From Alistipes sp. (GTDB taxonomy: Bacteria; Bacteroidota; Bacteroidia; Bacteroidales; Rikenellaceae): DNA of 8,974 nucleotides. The notes under the pieces were generated by a model, which was not told the DNA's origin, made no database searches, and saw nothing but the letters and a program-made list of their open reading frames with translations. Shown here piece by piece: positions 1-6,673 of the stretch (position 1 is its first letter; every line of letters starts with the position of its first letter). Location: positions 1 through 8,974 of the forward strand of contig JAFYOF010000043.1 in assembly GCA_017560305.1 (NCBI GenBank). Direction: 5' to 3'. The position numbers and the translations under genes are program-made.

Positions 1-65
1 ACACGCTACTTTGAGGGGGTAGTGAGCATTAGCTCGTGCAAGTTCGAGTCTTGTCCTGGGCACCA
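1..65 (+). tRNA. tRNA-Leu (anticodon GAG), 3' part
   Basis: This is a class II tRNA whose 5' half is cut off by the window edge. The anticodon stem is 6-10 paired with 18-22, with a 7-nt loop at 11-17 that places GAG at 13-15, which reads CUC leucine codons. A long variable arm follows (GAGC 24-27, loop ATTA, GCTC 32-35), as expected for tRNA-Leu. The T stem is 38-42 with 50-54 around the loop TTCGAGT. The 3' acceptor strand is 55-61, the discriminator base is A62, and CCA is encoded at 63-65. The missing acceptor 5' strand and D arm prevent a complete fold, but anticodon and variable arm agree on leucine. Confidence 0.9.
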
Positions 66-93
66 AAGGTTGACTGAAAAGTCAACCTTTTTT
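66..93 (+). terminator. Intrinsic terminator of the tRNA-Leu gene
   Basis: A perfect 10-bp hairpin starts immediately after the encoded CCA: 66-75 pairs with 80-89 around a GAAA tetraloop, and a T-run continues to 93. It ends the tRNA transcript and separates it from the trpS promoter region. Confidence 0.9.
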
Positions 94-233
94 CATTTTT
101 ATCAACTCCTTCCTGCCGCCCCTGAAATCTTGTCAAAACTATCTGCTGACTGCAATATATGACCGCTCGGGATGAAAATATGGGTGGTTTTCTCTTTTTG
201 GGTGCAATTTTCTTGGTTATCACCCCAAACTTT
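94..233. other. AT-rich spacer without a recognisable gene
   Basis: There is no convincing coding region on either strand. The only long open frame crosses the tRNA and its terminator in antisense and has no known protein features. The stretch ends in an imperfect inverted repeat that runs into the trpS promoter. Confidence 0.6.
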
Positions 234-245
234 TTTGGTGGGGTG
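221..245. repeat. Inverted repeat overlapping the trpS -33 element
   Basis: CACCCCA at 221-227 and TGGGGTG at 239-245 are exact reverse complements separated by 11 nt. The arms flank the -33 TTTG of the proposed trpS promoter, so the repeat could be an operator. It could also be chance, since 7-bp arms are short. No regulator is suggested by the neighbours. Confidence 0.3.
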
Positions 246-265
246 GGTTTAATTTTGTAATTTTG
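234..265 (+). promoter_or_regulatory. Bacteroidetes-type promoter for trpS
   Basis: A -33 TTTG at 234-237 and a -7 TAATTTTG at 258-265 (consensus TAnnTTTG) are separated by 20 bp, the usual spacing for the Bacteroidetes primary sigma factor. A second identical octamer, TAATTTTG, lies directly upstream at 250-257 but has no -33 box at the proper distance. Transcription would start near 272 and leave a leader of about 80 nt before trpS. Confidence 0.65.
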
Positions 266-290
266 TAACTAATATTTTGTCCAAGACCGA

Positions 291-316
291 GCACGCCGCC
301 TACGGCGGGCCGTTTT
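291..316 (+). other. GC-rich hairpin in the trpS leader
   Basis: CCGCC at 296-300 and GGCGG at 304-308 form a short stem around TAC in an otherwise AT-rich leader, with TTTT at 313-316 a few bases later. It resembles a weak attenuator or a 5' stabilising hairpin. No Trp-codon-rich leader peptide or T-box-like structure was seen, so a tryptophan-sensing role is not supported. Confidence 0.3.
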
Positions 317-350
317 GCAGCATTAGGAAAATTAAAACAGATTAAACAAT

Positions 351-1442
351 ATGGGAAAAATTATTCTTACGGGCGACCGCCCTACAGGCAAACTTCATTT
401 GGGTCACTATGTTGGCTCGTTGCGTCAGCGCGTTGAACTTCAGAATTCAGGTCTTTTCGAGAAGATTTTCATTATGATTGCCGATGCGCAGGCCTTGACC
501 GATAACGCCGACAATCCTGAGAAGGTGCGTCAAAACATCATCGAGGTGGCTCTCGACTACCTCTCTTGCGGCATTGACCCTACAAAGTCTACAATCTTCA
601 TCCAGAGTATGGTGCCAGAGCTTACCGAGTTGGCATTCTACTATATGAACCTCGTAACGGTGGCTCGTCTGGAGCGCAACCCAACCGTGAAGAGCGAGAT
701 TGTGATGCGTGAGTTCGGTAAGTCAATCCCAGTGGGCTTCTACACCTACCCAATCTCTCAGGCGTCTGATATCACAGCCTTCCGCGCTACGACAGTTCCA
801 GCGGGTGCTGACCAGGAGCCTATGATTGAGCAGACTCGTGAGATTGTTCACAAGTTCAACTCTATCTACGGCGAGACATTGGTTGAGCCAGAGATTATGT
901 TGCCACAGAATGCAGCCTGCCTGCGCTTGCCAGGTATTGACGGCAAGGCGAAGATGTCGAAGTCGCTCGGCAACTGCATCTATCTCTCGGACAGCCCAGA
1001 GGATTTGCGCAAGAAGGTGATGAGTATGTACACCGACCCAAATCACTTGCGTATCGAGGATCCGGGTTCAGTTGAGGGTAACTGCGTGTTCACTTACCTC
1101 GACGCCTTCTCTAATGCAGACCACTTTGCTGAGTTCCTGCCAGAGTATGCTTGCCTTGACGAGTTGAAGGAGCACTACAAGCGTGGCGGTCTGGGTGATG
1201 TGAAGTGCAAGAAGTTCCTCTACGCCGTGTTGCAGCAGATGCTTGAGCCTATCCGTGCGCGTCGTCACGAGTATGAGCAGGATATCGAGGGCGTATACGA
1301 AATCCTGAAGAAGGGTTGCGAGGTGGCTCGTGCCGAGGCTGCCGAGACTTTGAATATGGTTCGCCGTTCGATGAAGATTAACTACTTCGAGGATGTTGAC
1401 CTGATTCGTCAGCAGTCGGAGGCTTACAAGAGCGTAAAGTAA
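351..1442 (+). CDS. trpS: Tryptophanyl-tRNA synthetase
   Basis: TrpRS is a cytoplasmic class I enzyme that charges tRNA-Trp with tryptophan using ATP. The 363-residue product has the Rossmann-fold signatures in order: a GDRPTGKLHLGHYVGS segment at residues 8-23 with HLGH (16-19) as the HIGH motif, a conserved LARLERNPTVK-like stretch near 104-114 (here VARLERNPTVK), and KMSKS at 201-205. The body closely resembles TrpRS of Streptococcus and other Firmicutes from memory, rather than the 'SGIRPTGNLHLGNY' form I recall for Bacteroides. It is somewhat longer than the usual 330-345 residues because of about 20 extra C-terminal residues. The ATG at 351 fits the family N-terminus; an AT-rich stretch without a Shine-Dalgarno precedes it. 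It is first in a tightly spaced cluster, 5 nt before the CLC gene. Confidence 0.96.
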   Translation: MGKIILTGDRPTGKLHLGHYVGSLRQRVELQNSGLFEKIFIMIADAQALTDNADNPEKVRQNIIEVALDYLSCGIDPTKSTIFIQSMVPELTELAFYYMNLVTVARLERNPTVKSEIVMREFGKSIPVGFYTYPISQASDITAFRATTVPAGADQEPMIEQTREIVHKFNSIYGETLVEPEIMLPQNAACLRLPGIDGKAKMSKSLGNCIYLSDSPEDLRKKVMSMYTDPNHLRIEDPGSVEGNCVFTYLDAFSNADHFAEFLPEYACLDELKEHYKRGGLGDVKCKKFLYAVLQQMLEPIRARRHEYEQDIEGVYEILKKGCEVARAEAAETLNMVRRSMKINYFEDVDLIRQQSEAYKSVK

Positions 1443-1447
1443 AGGAT

Positions 1448-3244
1448 ATGTTTACACAATTCAAGGAGCGTCTGTCGCAGTGGGTGCTGACCATAGTGCG
1501 ACGATTGAGCAATCGCCTGACCGAGCGTCAGCTGATTGCCATACTCGCCGTGGTGGTGGGTCTGTTGGCGGGTCTGGGTACTTGCATATTTGAGGGTTTG
1601 TTGCATTGTGTGCGCTCGGCGCTGGTGACCTGGTTCCCCGTTGACCGCGCGCAGATTCTCTACCTGATTTACCCTGCCATCGGTATCGTTCTGGCGACGC
1701 TCTTTGTGAAATATATTGTGCGTGATGAGATTTCTGAGGGCGTGACGCGCGTGCTCTATGCAATGTCGCGCCGTGACTCTCGCATCAAGTCACACAACTG
1801 CTGGACATCCATCGTGGGTGGTGCTACCACCATCGGTTTTGGTGGTTCGGTGGGTCCCGAGGCACCTATCGTGCTTACGGGTGCTGCCATAGGCTCGAAT
1901 GTGGGCAAGATGGCGCAACTAAACTATAAGGACTTGACGCTGCTGCTCTGTTGTGGTGCGGGTGCTGCCGTGGCGGCTATCTTCAAAGCACCGATTACGG
2001 GCGTGGTGTTTGTGCTGGAGATTTTGATGCTGGGTATCACCTCGGCATCGGTCTTCCCGTTGCTGCTTGCCTCGGTGTCGGCAACTACGATTGCTCTTGT
2101 CTTCCGTGGCTTTGACCCTGTGTTTGCAGTGTCACTCGGCGAGGCAGACGCATTTTTGATTAAGCACATTCCGCTCTATGCCCTACTGGGTGTATGTTGC
2201 GGTTTGATGTCATACTACTTCACTTCGATGAACTCCATCATCGGAGGTTTTGTGAAGAAGATTTCGACGCAGACCCGCCGTTGGATATTTGCTGGCGTGG
2301 TGCTGGGTGTCTCTATCTTCGTATTCCCACCGCTCTATGGTGAGGGTTATGAGGGTATGACCGCCCTGATGCACGGCAATGTGGCGGCGCTGTTCAATAA
2401 CTCGCTCTTCTTCAAGTTCAGCGGTATCGAGTGGGTGGCTATTCTCTATGTCGCTGCGATTATGTTCTGCAAAGTGGTGGCTATGGCTACGACAAACGCC
2501 TCGGGCGGTGTCGGTGGTACATTTGCCCCTTCGCTCTTTGTAGGTGCATTTATGGGTGCTATCGTGGCGCTGGTGTGCAACACCTGCTTTAAGTGGGAGG
2601 TGTCGATTGTCTCGTTCACGCTGGTAGGTATGGCGGGTGTGATGGCGGGTGTGATGAAAGCACCGCTCACGGCTATCTTCCTTATCGCCGAGCTCTCAAA
2701 CGGCTATGGTCTCTTCATCCCGCTGATGATTGTGGCGGGTATCGCCTACTCGGTTGATTTCGCTCTGGACAGAGACTCTATCTATACCAAGCAGTTGCGT
2801 ATGCGTGGCGAACTTCTTACCCACGACAAGGATCAGTCGGCGTTTGTGTTCCTGAAGCTCGAGGAGTTGATGGAGACCGACTTTATCCAGATTAAGGTGA
2901 AGAATACGCTGGGCGACATCGTGAATATCATCTCGTCGGCTCGCCGAAACATCTTCCCGGTGCTTGATGACGATGGTCATCTGCTGGGCGTGGTGCAGCT
3001 CGACGACCTGCGTGAGGATATGTTCAAGCAGGAGAAGTGGGGTCGCTCGATTACCCACTATATGATTCAGCCACCTTACAAGATTCTCCAGCGCGAGCAG
3101 ATTCAGAGCATCCTGCCTCGCTTTGAGCAGAACAACACCTGGATGTTGCCTGTTGTGGACAGGGAGAATCACTATCTCGGCTTTATCTCGAAGTCACGCA
3201 TTTTGAACGCCTACCGTGAGGCGCTGGTTAAGATTTCTCACTAA
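1448..3244 (+). CDS. CLC-family chloride channel/transporter with CBS domains
   Basis: This 598-residue inner-membrane protein moves chloride or a similar anion. Residues about 28-440 form the multi-helix CLC core and about 465-595 hold a CBS pair (first near 470-525, second near 536-595), a cytoplasmic module that often binds adenine nucleotides. Visible CLC signatures are GGSVGPEAP at 132-140, GGTFAPS at 356-362 (the GxFxP loop) and Y420 in the NGYGLFIP segment, matching the pore tyrosine. The first anion-binding motif (GSGIP in E. coli ClcA) is degenerate, with SEGV near 96-99. Aligned to ClcA, the gating glutamate (E148) is Val135 and the proton glutamate (E203) is Ile192, which suggests a passive channel rather than a proton antiporter; this is inference. 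The start follows trpS by 5 nt with a weak AAAGGA, and the stop overlaps the next gene by one base. The symbol clcA would overstate the mechanism. Confidence 0.93.
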   Translation: MFTQFKERLSQWVLTIVRRLSNRLTERQLIAILAVVVGLLAGLGTCIFEGLLHCVRSALVTWFPVDRAQILYLIYPAIGIVLATLFVKYIVRDEISEGVTRVLYAMSRRDSRIKSHNCWTSIVGGATTIGFGGSVGPEAPIVLTGAAIGSNVGKMAQLNYKDLTLLLCCGAGAAVAAIFKAPITGVVFVLEILMLGITSASVFPLLLASVSATTIALVFRGFDPVFAVSLGEADAFLIKHIPLYALLGVCCGLMSYYFTSMNSIIGGFVKKISTQTRRWIFAGVVLGVSIFVFPPLYGEGYEGMTALMHGNVAALFNNSLFFKFSGIEWVAILYVAAIMFCKVVAMATTNASGGVGGTFAPSLFVGAFMGAIVALVCNTCFKWEVSIVSFTLVGMAGVMAGVMKAPLTAIFLIAELSNGYGLFIPLMIVAGIAYSVDFALDRDSIYTKQLRMRGELLTHDKDQSAFVFLKLEELMETDFIQIKVKNTLGDIVNIISSARRNIFPVLDDDGHLLGVVQLDDLREDMFKQEKWGRSITHYMIQPPYKILQREQIQSILPRFEQNNTWMLPVVDRENHYLGFISKSRILNAYREALVKISH

Positions 3245-3861
3245 TGAGCAAGATAAAAAACATTGTTTTCGACTTCGGCGGTGTGCTCATCGACTGGAAT
3301 CCACGCTACCTCTACCGCTCATACTTTGCGGGTGACGAGGAGCGTATGGAGTGGTTTCTGCAGAATGTCTGCACCTACCCGTGGAATATTCAGATGGATG
3401 GCGGAAAGCCCTTTGCAGAGGGTGTGGCGGAACTCACCGCCCTGCATCCCGAGTGGGCGGAGGCTATCGGGATCTATCACACCCGCTGGGCAGAGATGAT
3501 TGGCGGCGAGGTGGATGGCACGGCATCGCTCATTAAGCGCCTGAAGGCGGCGGGATATAGGGTCTTTGGACTTACCAACTGGTCGATGGAGACCTATCCC
3601 CTGATTCGTGATAACTACGATGTCTTTTCCCTCTTTGAGGGTGTCGTGGTGTCGGGCGAGGAGCATCTGCTAAAGCCCGATGAGAAGATTTACCGTTGTC
3701 TGCTGGAGCGCTACTCTCTGGAGGCGGCGGAGTCGGTGTTTTTGGATGATAATGCCGACAATGTGGCTGGTGCCGAGGCTGTGGGTATGGAGGCGCTGCG
3801 CTTCGTAGATGCCCAGCAGGCGGAGGCGGAACTAAAGAGCCGTTTCGGAATAGAACTATAA
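3244..3861 (+). CDS. HAD-superfamily hydrolase, YihX-like sugar-phosphatase type
   Basis: The 205-residue protein is a soluble subfamily IA haloacid-dehalogenase-like hydrolase, most likely a phosphatase acting on a small phosphorylated metabolite. Motif I is FDFGGVLID with nucleophile Asp10, and the position two residues on is Gly12 instead of the second Asp, as in YihX (glucose-1-phosphatase) relatives. Motif II is LTNWS (Thr111-Asn112), motif III is Lys144 in LKPDEKIY, and motif IV is FLDDN (Asp168-Asp169). The cap is the small helical insert between about 20 and 95. Its ATG overlaps the TAA of the CLC gene (TAATG), so translation is probably coupled. The substrate cannot be told from sequence. 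A link with the neighbouring secreted carbohydrate-type protein is possible but unproven. Confidence 0.92.
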   Translation: MSKIKNIVFDFGGVLIDWNPRYLYRSYFAGDEERMEWFLQNVCTYPWNIQMDGGKPFAEGVAELTALHPEWAEAIGIYHTRWAEMIGGEVDGTASLIKRLKAAGYRVFGLTNWSMETYPLIRDNYDVFSLFEGVVVSGEEHLLKPDEKIYRCLLERYSLEAAESVFLDDNADNVAGAEAVGMEALRFVDAQQAEAELKSRFGIEL

Positions 3862-3876
3862 AACTAACCTGAAAAT

Positions 3877-5910
3877 ATGAAACTTAGAATCCTATCTTTG
3901 GTCGCGCTCGTGTGTGCGGCTATGCCTGCCGTGGCGCAACTCAAGATTGACTCACAGACTATGCTGCCATCGTTTGCCGTTGATGGCAAGACTATGATTA
4001 CCACCCCCAGCGAAGGCTTGTGGGGCGTGGCTACCGAGTGGAAGGATGACTGGATGTCGGGCTGGGTCTATGCTTCGCCACAGAAGGTGGAGCAGAGCGG
4101 CGAGTGGACAATCCTTGTGGGCGAGATGGAGATTGACGGCGGCGTGATGTTCGTGCGCGACTGCTACCGTGAGGTGCGCGAGGGTCTTGTGCAGTGTCGT
4201 CGTCGCTATGAGTGGCGTGGTGGCAAGACGCTTGAGGGCGTGAATCTCTCGGTGAGATGGCGTATGCAGGGCGAGAAGATGCAGACCTTTGTCCCAGGCG
4301 TAATATACTACGGCAACAAGAACGGAGCGAAGGTAAATCCAAATATCATCCCAGTCTATAACGGCGAGGCGGGCGAGTTCGCCATCTTCGAGGATCACCG
4401 TTATCCCATCCCATTTGTTATGCTGGAGAATGTTGCGGCGGGATGTGCTGCTGCCGTTCACACCACACCAAGCCCAGTGCGTGGCGCTGTGCTGGCTGAC
4501 CAGTGGTGGTCGATGGGTGTTGAGGCACAGGATGGCTACACCGACTTTGTGTTGTACTCGGGTCCTATCGGTTACAATGGTCAGCACGCAGTGGCGAAGG
4601 CGTTGCAGCATCGTCCGATGAAGTACACCGATACATATATCAATATGGAGCCAGGTCGCGTTGTGGAGAAGGAGTTCTATGTTGAGTTGTATCCTATCGA
4701 GGCGGAGGGTACTGGCTTCCAGCGCCCAATCTACACCGCACTGGATATCTATAAGCCTTACGACGCAAACTCATTCACCGAGTTCGGCACTATCGTCGAG
4801 GAGAAGTACCGCTTTGCGAAGAACCGCTGGATTGACTTTGGCGGTGGCGCAGAGGGTTTTGATATGTATGAGCCTGCGTTGAATCGTGAGATTGTGATGG
4901 GCTGGTGCGGTCAGGCTGACTCGCCGGGCTATGCGTTGCAGGTGTTGTCGAAGCGCCTGAACGACCCCGAGATTGAGGGTATGGTGCAGCGCTCGATGGA
5001 TTTCCTCTCGACCTATCCTGTGGATGAGATGTCGGGAATGTTCAAACTGCGTTACAACGGCTCGTCATATCTCGGCTCTGACCATGTCTCTTGCGGTCAG
5101 GCGATGTATAACTTTGCCAAGGCGATTGCTACGGCTCGCAAGAACAGGAAGACCTACGACACATCGAAGTGGGAGGAGTTCCTGCGCAAGGCGTGTGATG
5201 GTCAGGCGCGTCGCATCCTCAACGACGGCTGGTCGCCACGCTCAACCGACGAGGCGTTCTACATTGCGCCGCTGGTGATTGCCTCTAAACTCTTCAAGAA
5301 CAAGCAGTATCTCGCAGCAGCCGAGAAGGCGTCGCAGCTTTATGCCGACCGCCACCTGAAGATGAATGGTTGCTACTGGGGCGGCACGCTGGATGCCACC
5401 TGCGAGGATAAGGAGGGCTCGTGGGCTGCGTTCCAGGGCTTTATAAATATGTATGAGCAGACCAAGGAGCAGAAGTACCTCGACTGGGCGAAGCACGCGA
5501 TGGATGTCTGCCTGAGTTATGTGGTGGTGTGGGATATCCCTCTGCCTGCGGGTCGCCTTGCCGATTATAACTTCCGTTCGACTGGCTGGACCGTGGTGTC
5601 GCCACAGAATCAGCATATTGATGTCTACGGTGTGTTGTTTGCGCCCGAGGTCTATCGTATGGGTCAGTACCTTGGCGATGAGCGCTTGTGCGATTTGTCG
5701 AAGGTGATGTATCGCACCTGCTTCCAGCTTACCAACGCCTACGGCTCGCAGGGTGAGCAGTTGCAGCAGACCAACTTTGCGCAGCACGGCGATATGAGTA
5801 ATGTCTACAAGTTGCGTGGCGGTTACTCCGAGGGTTGGACAGTGTTTTGGATTACGGCACACTTCTTAAATGCAGCGGCCCGATTTGAGGAGATGGGTGT
5901 TCAACCATAA
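3877..5910 (+). CDS. Secreted six-hairpin-glycosidase-like protein, family unassigned
   Basis: The 677-residue product starts with a signal peptide: a basic MKLR start, a hydrophobic stretch, and a probable cut after AVA at 18-20. No lipobox is present, so it should be periplasmic or secreted rather than a lipoprotein. Residues about 22-285 are rich in beta-type, aromatic segments (probable beta-sandwich). About 300-670 are mostly amphipathic helices with recurring Trp, Gly and acidic residues, as in (alpha/alpha)6 barrel glycoside hydrolases and polysaccharide lyases. Segments that might carry active-site residues are GFDMYEP (327-333), WCGQADSPGYAL (343-354), STDEAFY (456-462), CEDKEGSW (509-516) and the polar, Gln-rich stretch SPQNQHIDVYG at 575-585. 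I do not recognise the family and cannot name a substrate. It lies 15 nt after the HAD gene with no clear promoter between, so it is probably cotranscribed. The next gene-sized region is a terminator. Confidence 0.8.
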   Translation: MKLRILSLVALVCAAMPAVAQLKIDSQTMLPSFAVDGKTMITTPSEGLWGVATEWKDDWMSGWVYASPQKVEQSGEWTILVGEMEIDGGVMFVRDCYREVREGLVQCRRRYEWRGGKTLEGVNLSVRWRMQGEKMQTFVPGVIYYGNKNGAKVNPNIIPVYNGEAGEFAIFEDHRYPIPFVMLENVAAGCAAAVHTTPSPVRGAVLADQWWSMGVEAQDGYTDFVLYSGPIGYNGQHAVAKALQHRPMKYTDTYINMEPGRVVEKEFYVELYPIEAEGTGFQRPIYTALDIYKPYDANSFTEFGTIVEEKYRFAKNRWIDFGGGAEGFDMYEPALNREIVMGWCGQADSPGYALQVLSKRLNDPEIEGMVQRSMDFLSTYPVDEMSGMFKLRYNGSSYLGSDHVSCGQAMYNFAKAIATARKNRKTYDTSKWEEFLRKACDGQARRILNDGWSPRSTDEAFYIAPLVIASKLFKNKQYLAAAEKASQLYADRHLKMNGCYWGGTLDATCEDKEGSWAAFQGFINMYEQTKEQKYLDWAKHAMDVCLSYVVVWDIPLPAGRLADYNFRSTGWTVVSPQNQHIDVYGVLFAPEVYRMGQYLGDERLCDLSKVMYRTCFQLTNAYGSQGEQLQQTNFAQHGDMSNVYKLRGGYSEGWTVFWITAHFLNAAARFEEMGVQP

Positions 5911-5975
5911 TGAAGCTGTCTAACAAGGTGATTTCTGCGTTATACTCGTTCTCGAAATCCTCATTTACACTTTAG
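5910..5975 (+). CDS. Possible 21-residue small ORF coupled to the secreted protein (doubtful)
   Basis: The ATG at 5910 overlaps the TAA of the secreted-protein gene (ATAATG), and a frame of 21 codons ends in TAG at 5973-5975, inside the first hairpin of the intergenic element. The arrangement would allow reinitiation, but the peptide has no recognisable features and its reading frame is part of a region better explained as a structured or repeated element. Treat it as unlikely to be functional unless the peptide is conserved at synonymous sites. Confidence 0.12.
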   Translation: MKLSNKVISALYSFSKSSFTL

Positions 5976-6084
5976 TAAACTGTGGTTTCTCGAACTTCGA
6001 AAGATTGCGATTAAACCGAGAGGAAAGAATGCTTGCATACATTCCCGAGGTGGAGCAATCAAAAGCACGCTTGCGTGATTAATC
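5913..6084. repeat. Palindrome-rich intergenic element, possible dispersed repeat or structured RNA
   Basis: This noncoding stretch contains several short symmetrical features in a row. TTTAC 5964-5968 and GTAAA 5975-5979 form a hairpin, and it is bracketed by two exact direct copies of TTCTCGAA at 5949-5956 and 5987-5994. GATTGC 6003-6008 pairs with GCAATC 6055-6060. Enclosed by that pair is an interrupted palindrome at 6022-6045: GGAA, 3 nt, ATGC, TT, GCAT, 3 nt, TTCC. Finally CACGC 6066-6070 faces GCGTG 6073-6077. Such density is unusual for a plain 3' spacer. It is suggestive of a miniature dispersed repeat or a folded RNA at the end of the upstream transcript. No transposase or target-site duplication was identified. 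Boundaries are approximate. Confidence 0.4.
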
Positions 6085-6124
6085 CTAAAAATCCCTCTTG
6101 TTATACAACTTCTTGGTGAAAGGT

Positions 6125-6166
6125 AAAAAGAAAGAGTGATGAGATTTCTCATCACTCTTTCTTTTT
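6125..6166. terminator. Bidirectional intrinsic terminator between convergent genes
   Basis: Positions 6125-6143 and 6148-6166 are perfect 19-bp complements around a 4-nt ATTT loop, with an A-run at the left foot and a T-run at the right foot. It can therefore stop transcription from both sides: the trpS-to-secreted-protein cluster on the plus strand and panC-panD-DUF456 on the minus strand. Confidence 0.93.
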
Positions 6167-6192
6167 GTTATTTACTCTCGGTGGAGTTTCTC

Positions 6193-6669
6193 TTAAAACA
6201 AATCCCGCCAGATATAGAACATCATAAATCCGCCGGCGATGAGTTTGAAGCCTGTGCCGACGAAGAACGAGAGCAGTGAGCCAAGGCCCACAACCAACGC
6301 CTTGCCGAGCGTCTGCTTCTGGTGGAGCAGCTCGCCGATGACCGCACCCACGAAAGGACCTGCGATGATGCCCCAAGGACCGAAGAACAATCCCACAAGT
6401 ACACCCACGGTTGCGCCCGTGATGCCAGCCTTCGAGCCGCCGAACACCTTGCTGAAGTAGGCGGGGAGAATGTAGTCGATGACAATCAGCACTGCCGATA
6501 TCGCGCCCCACAACCAGAGCTGGGAGGTGGTGATATCTCCGCCCGTGTGCAGGAAGGCGCATACCATACCCGCAAACGAAAGCGCTGTGCCGGGCAGTAT
6601 GGGAATTATAGCACCAAGGATACCTACGACGCCACACACCACGGCGGCTATCGCCCACAAAGTATCCAT
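6193..6669 (-). CDS. DUF456 family small membrane protein
   Basis: The 158-residue integral membrane protein has about four hydrophobic segments (roughly residues 4-40, 48-72, 83-110 and 124-155). It shows the DUF456 pattern: an N-terminal glycine-rich LGAIIPILPGTALSFAG stretch (18-34), then SKVFGGSKAGITGA (73-86) and a GPWGIIAGPFVGAVIGEL run (97-114). The SK-FG-SK loop and the Gly/Pro-rich repeats are the family hallmark. The biochemical role of DUF456 proteins is not established. Its ATG lies 4 nt after the panD stop, so it is almost certainly translated from the panC-panD transcript. That does not prove a role in pantothenate metabolism. Its length is normal for the family. Confidence 0.9.
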   Translation of the reverse strand: MDTLWAIAAVVCGVVGILGAIIPILPGTALSFAGMVCAFLHTGGDITTSQLWLWGAISAVLIVIDYILPAYFSKVFGGSKAGITGATVGVLVGLFFGPWGIIAGPFVGAVIGELLHQKQTLGKALVVGLGSLLSFFVGTGFKLIAGGFMMFYIWRDLF

Positions 6670-6673
6670 CGGC

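Noticed and set aside
29..223. Minus-strand 64-codon open frame over the tRNA 3' end and spacer
   Set aside because: It is antisense to the tRNA and its terminator and shows no protein-family features; such frames are a known artefact next to tRNA genes.
270..350. Trp-codon leader peptide or T-box controlling trpS
   Set aside because: No run of TGG codons behind a start and no T-box signature are present in the leader.
3952..4611. Long minus-strand open frame (219 codons) inside the secreted-protein gene
   Set aside because: It is a shadow of a GC-rich coding strand; the plus-strand gene has a signal peptide and coherent composition, the shadow has none.
5976..6078. Plus-strand open frame across the element ending near 6078
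   Set aside because: It lacks a start codon and reads through hairpins; no recognisable protein, so not called.
5961..6155. Minus-strand 64-codon open frame in the intergenic element
   Set aside because: It runs through the bidirectional terminator and the palindromes and has no domain; it is better explained by the repeat-like element.
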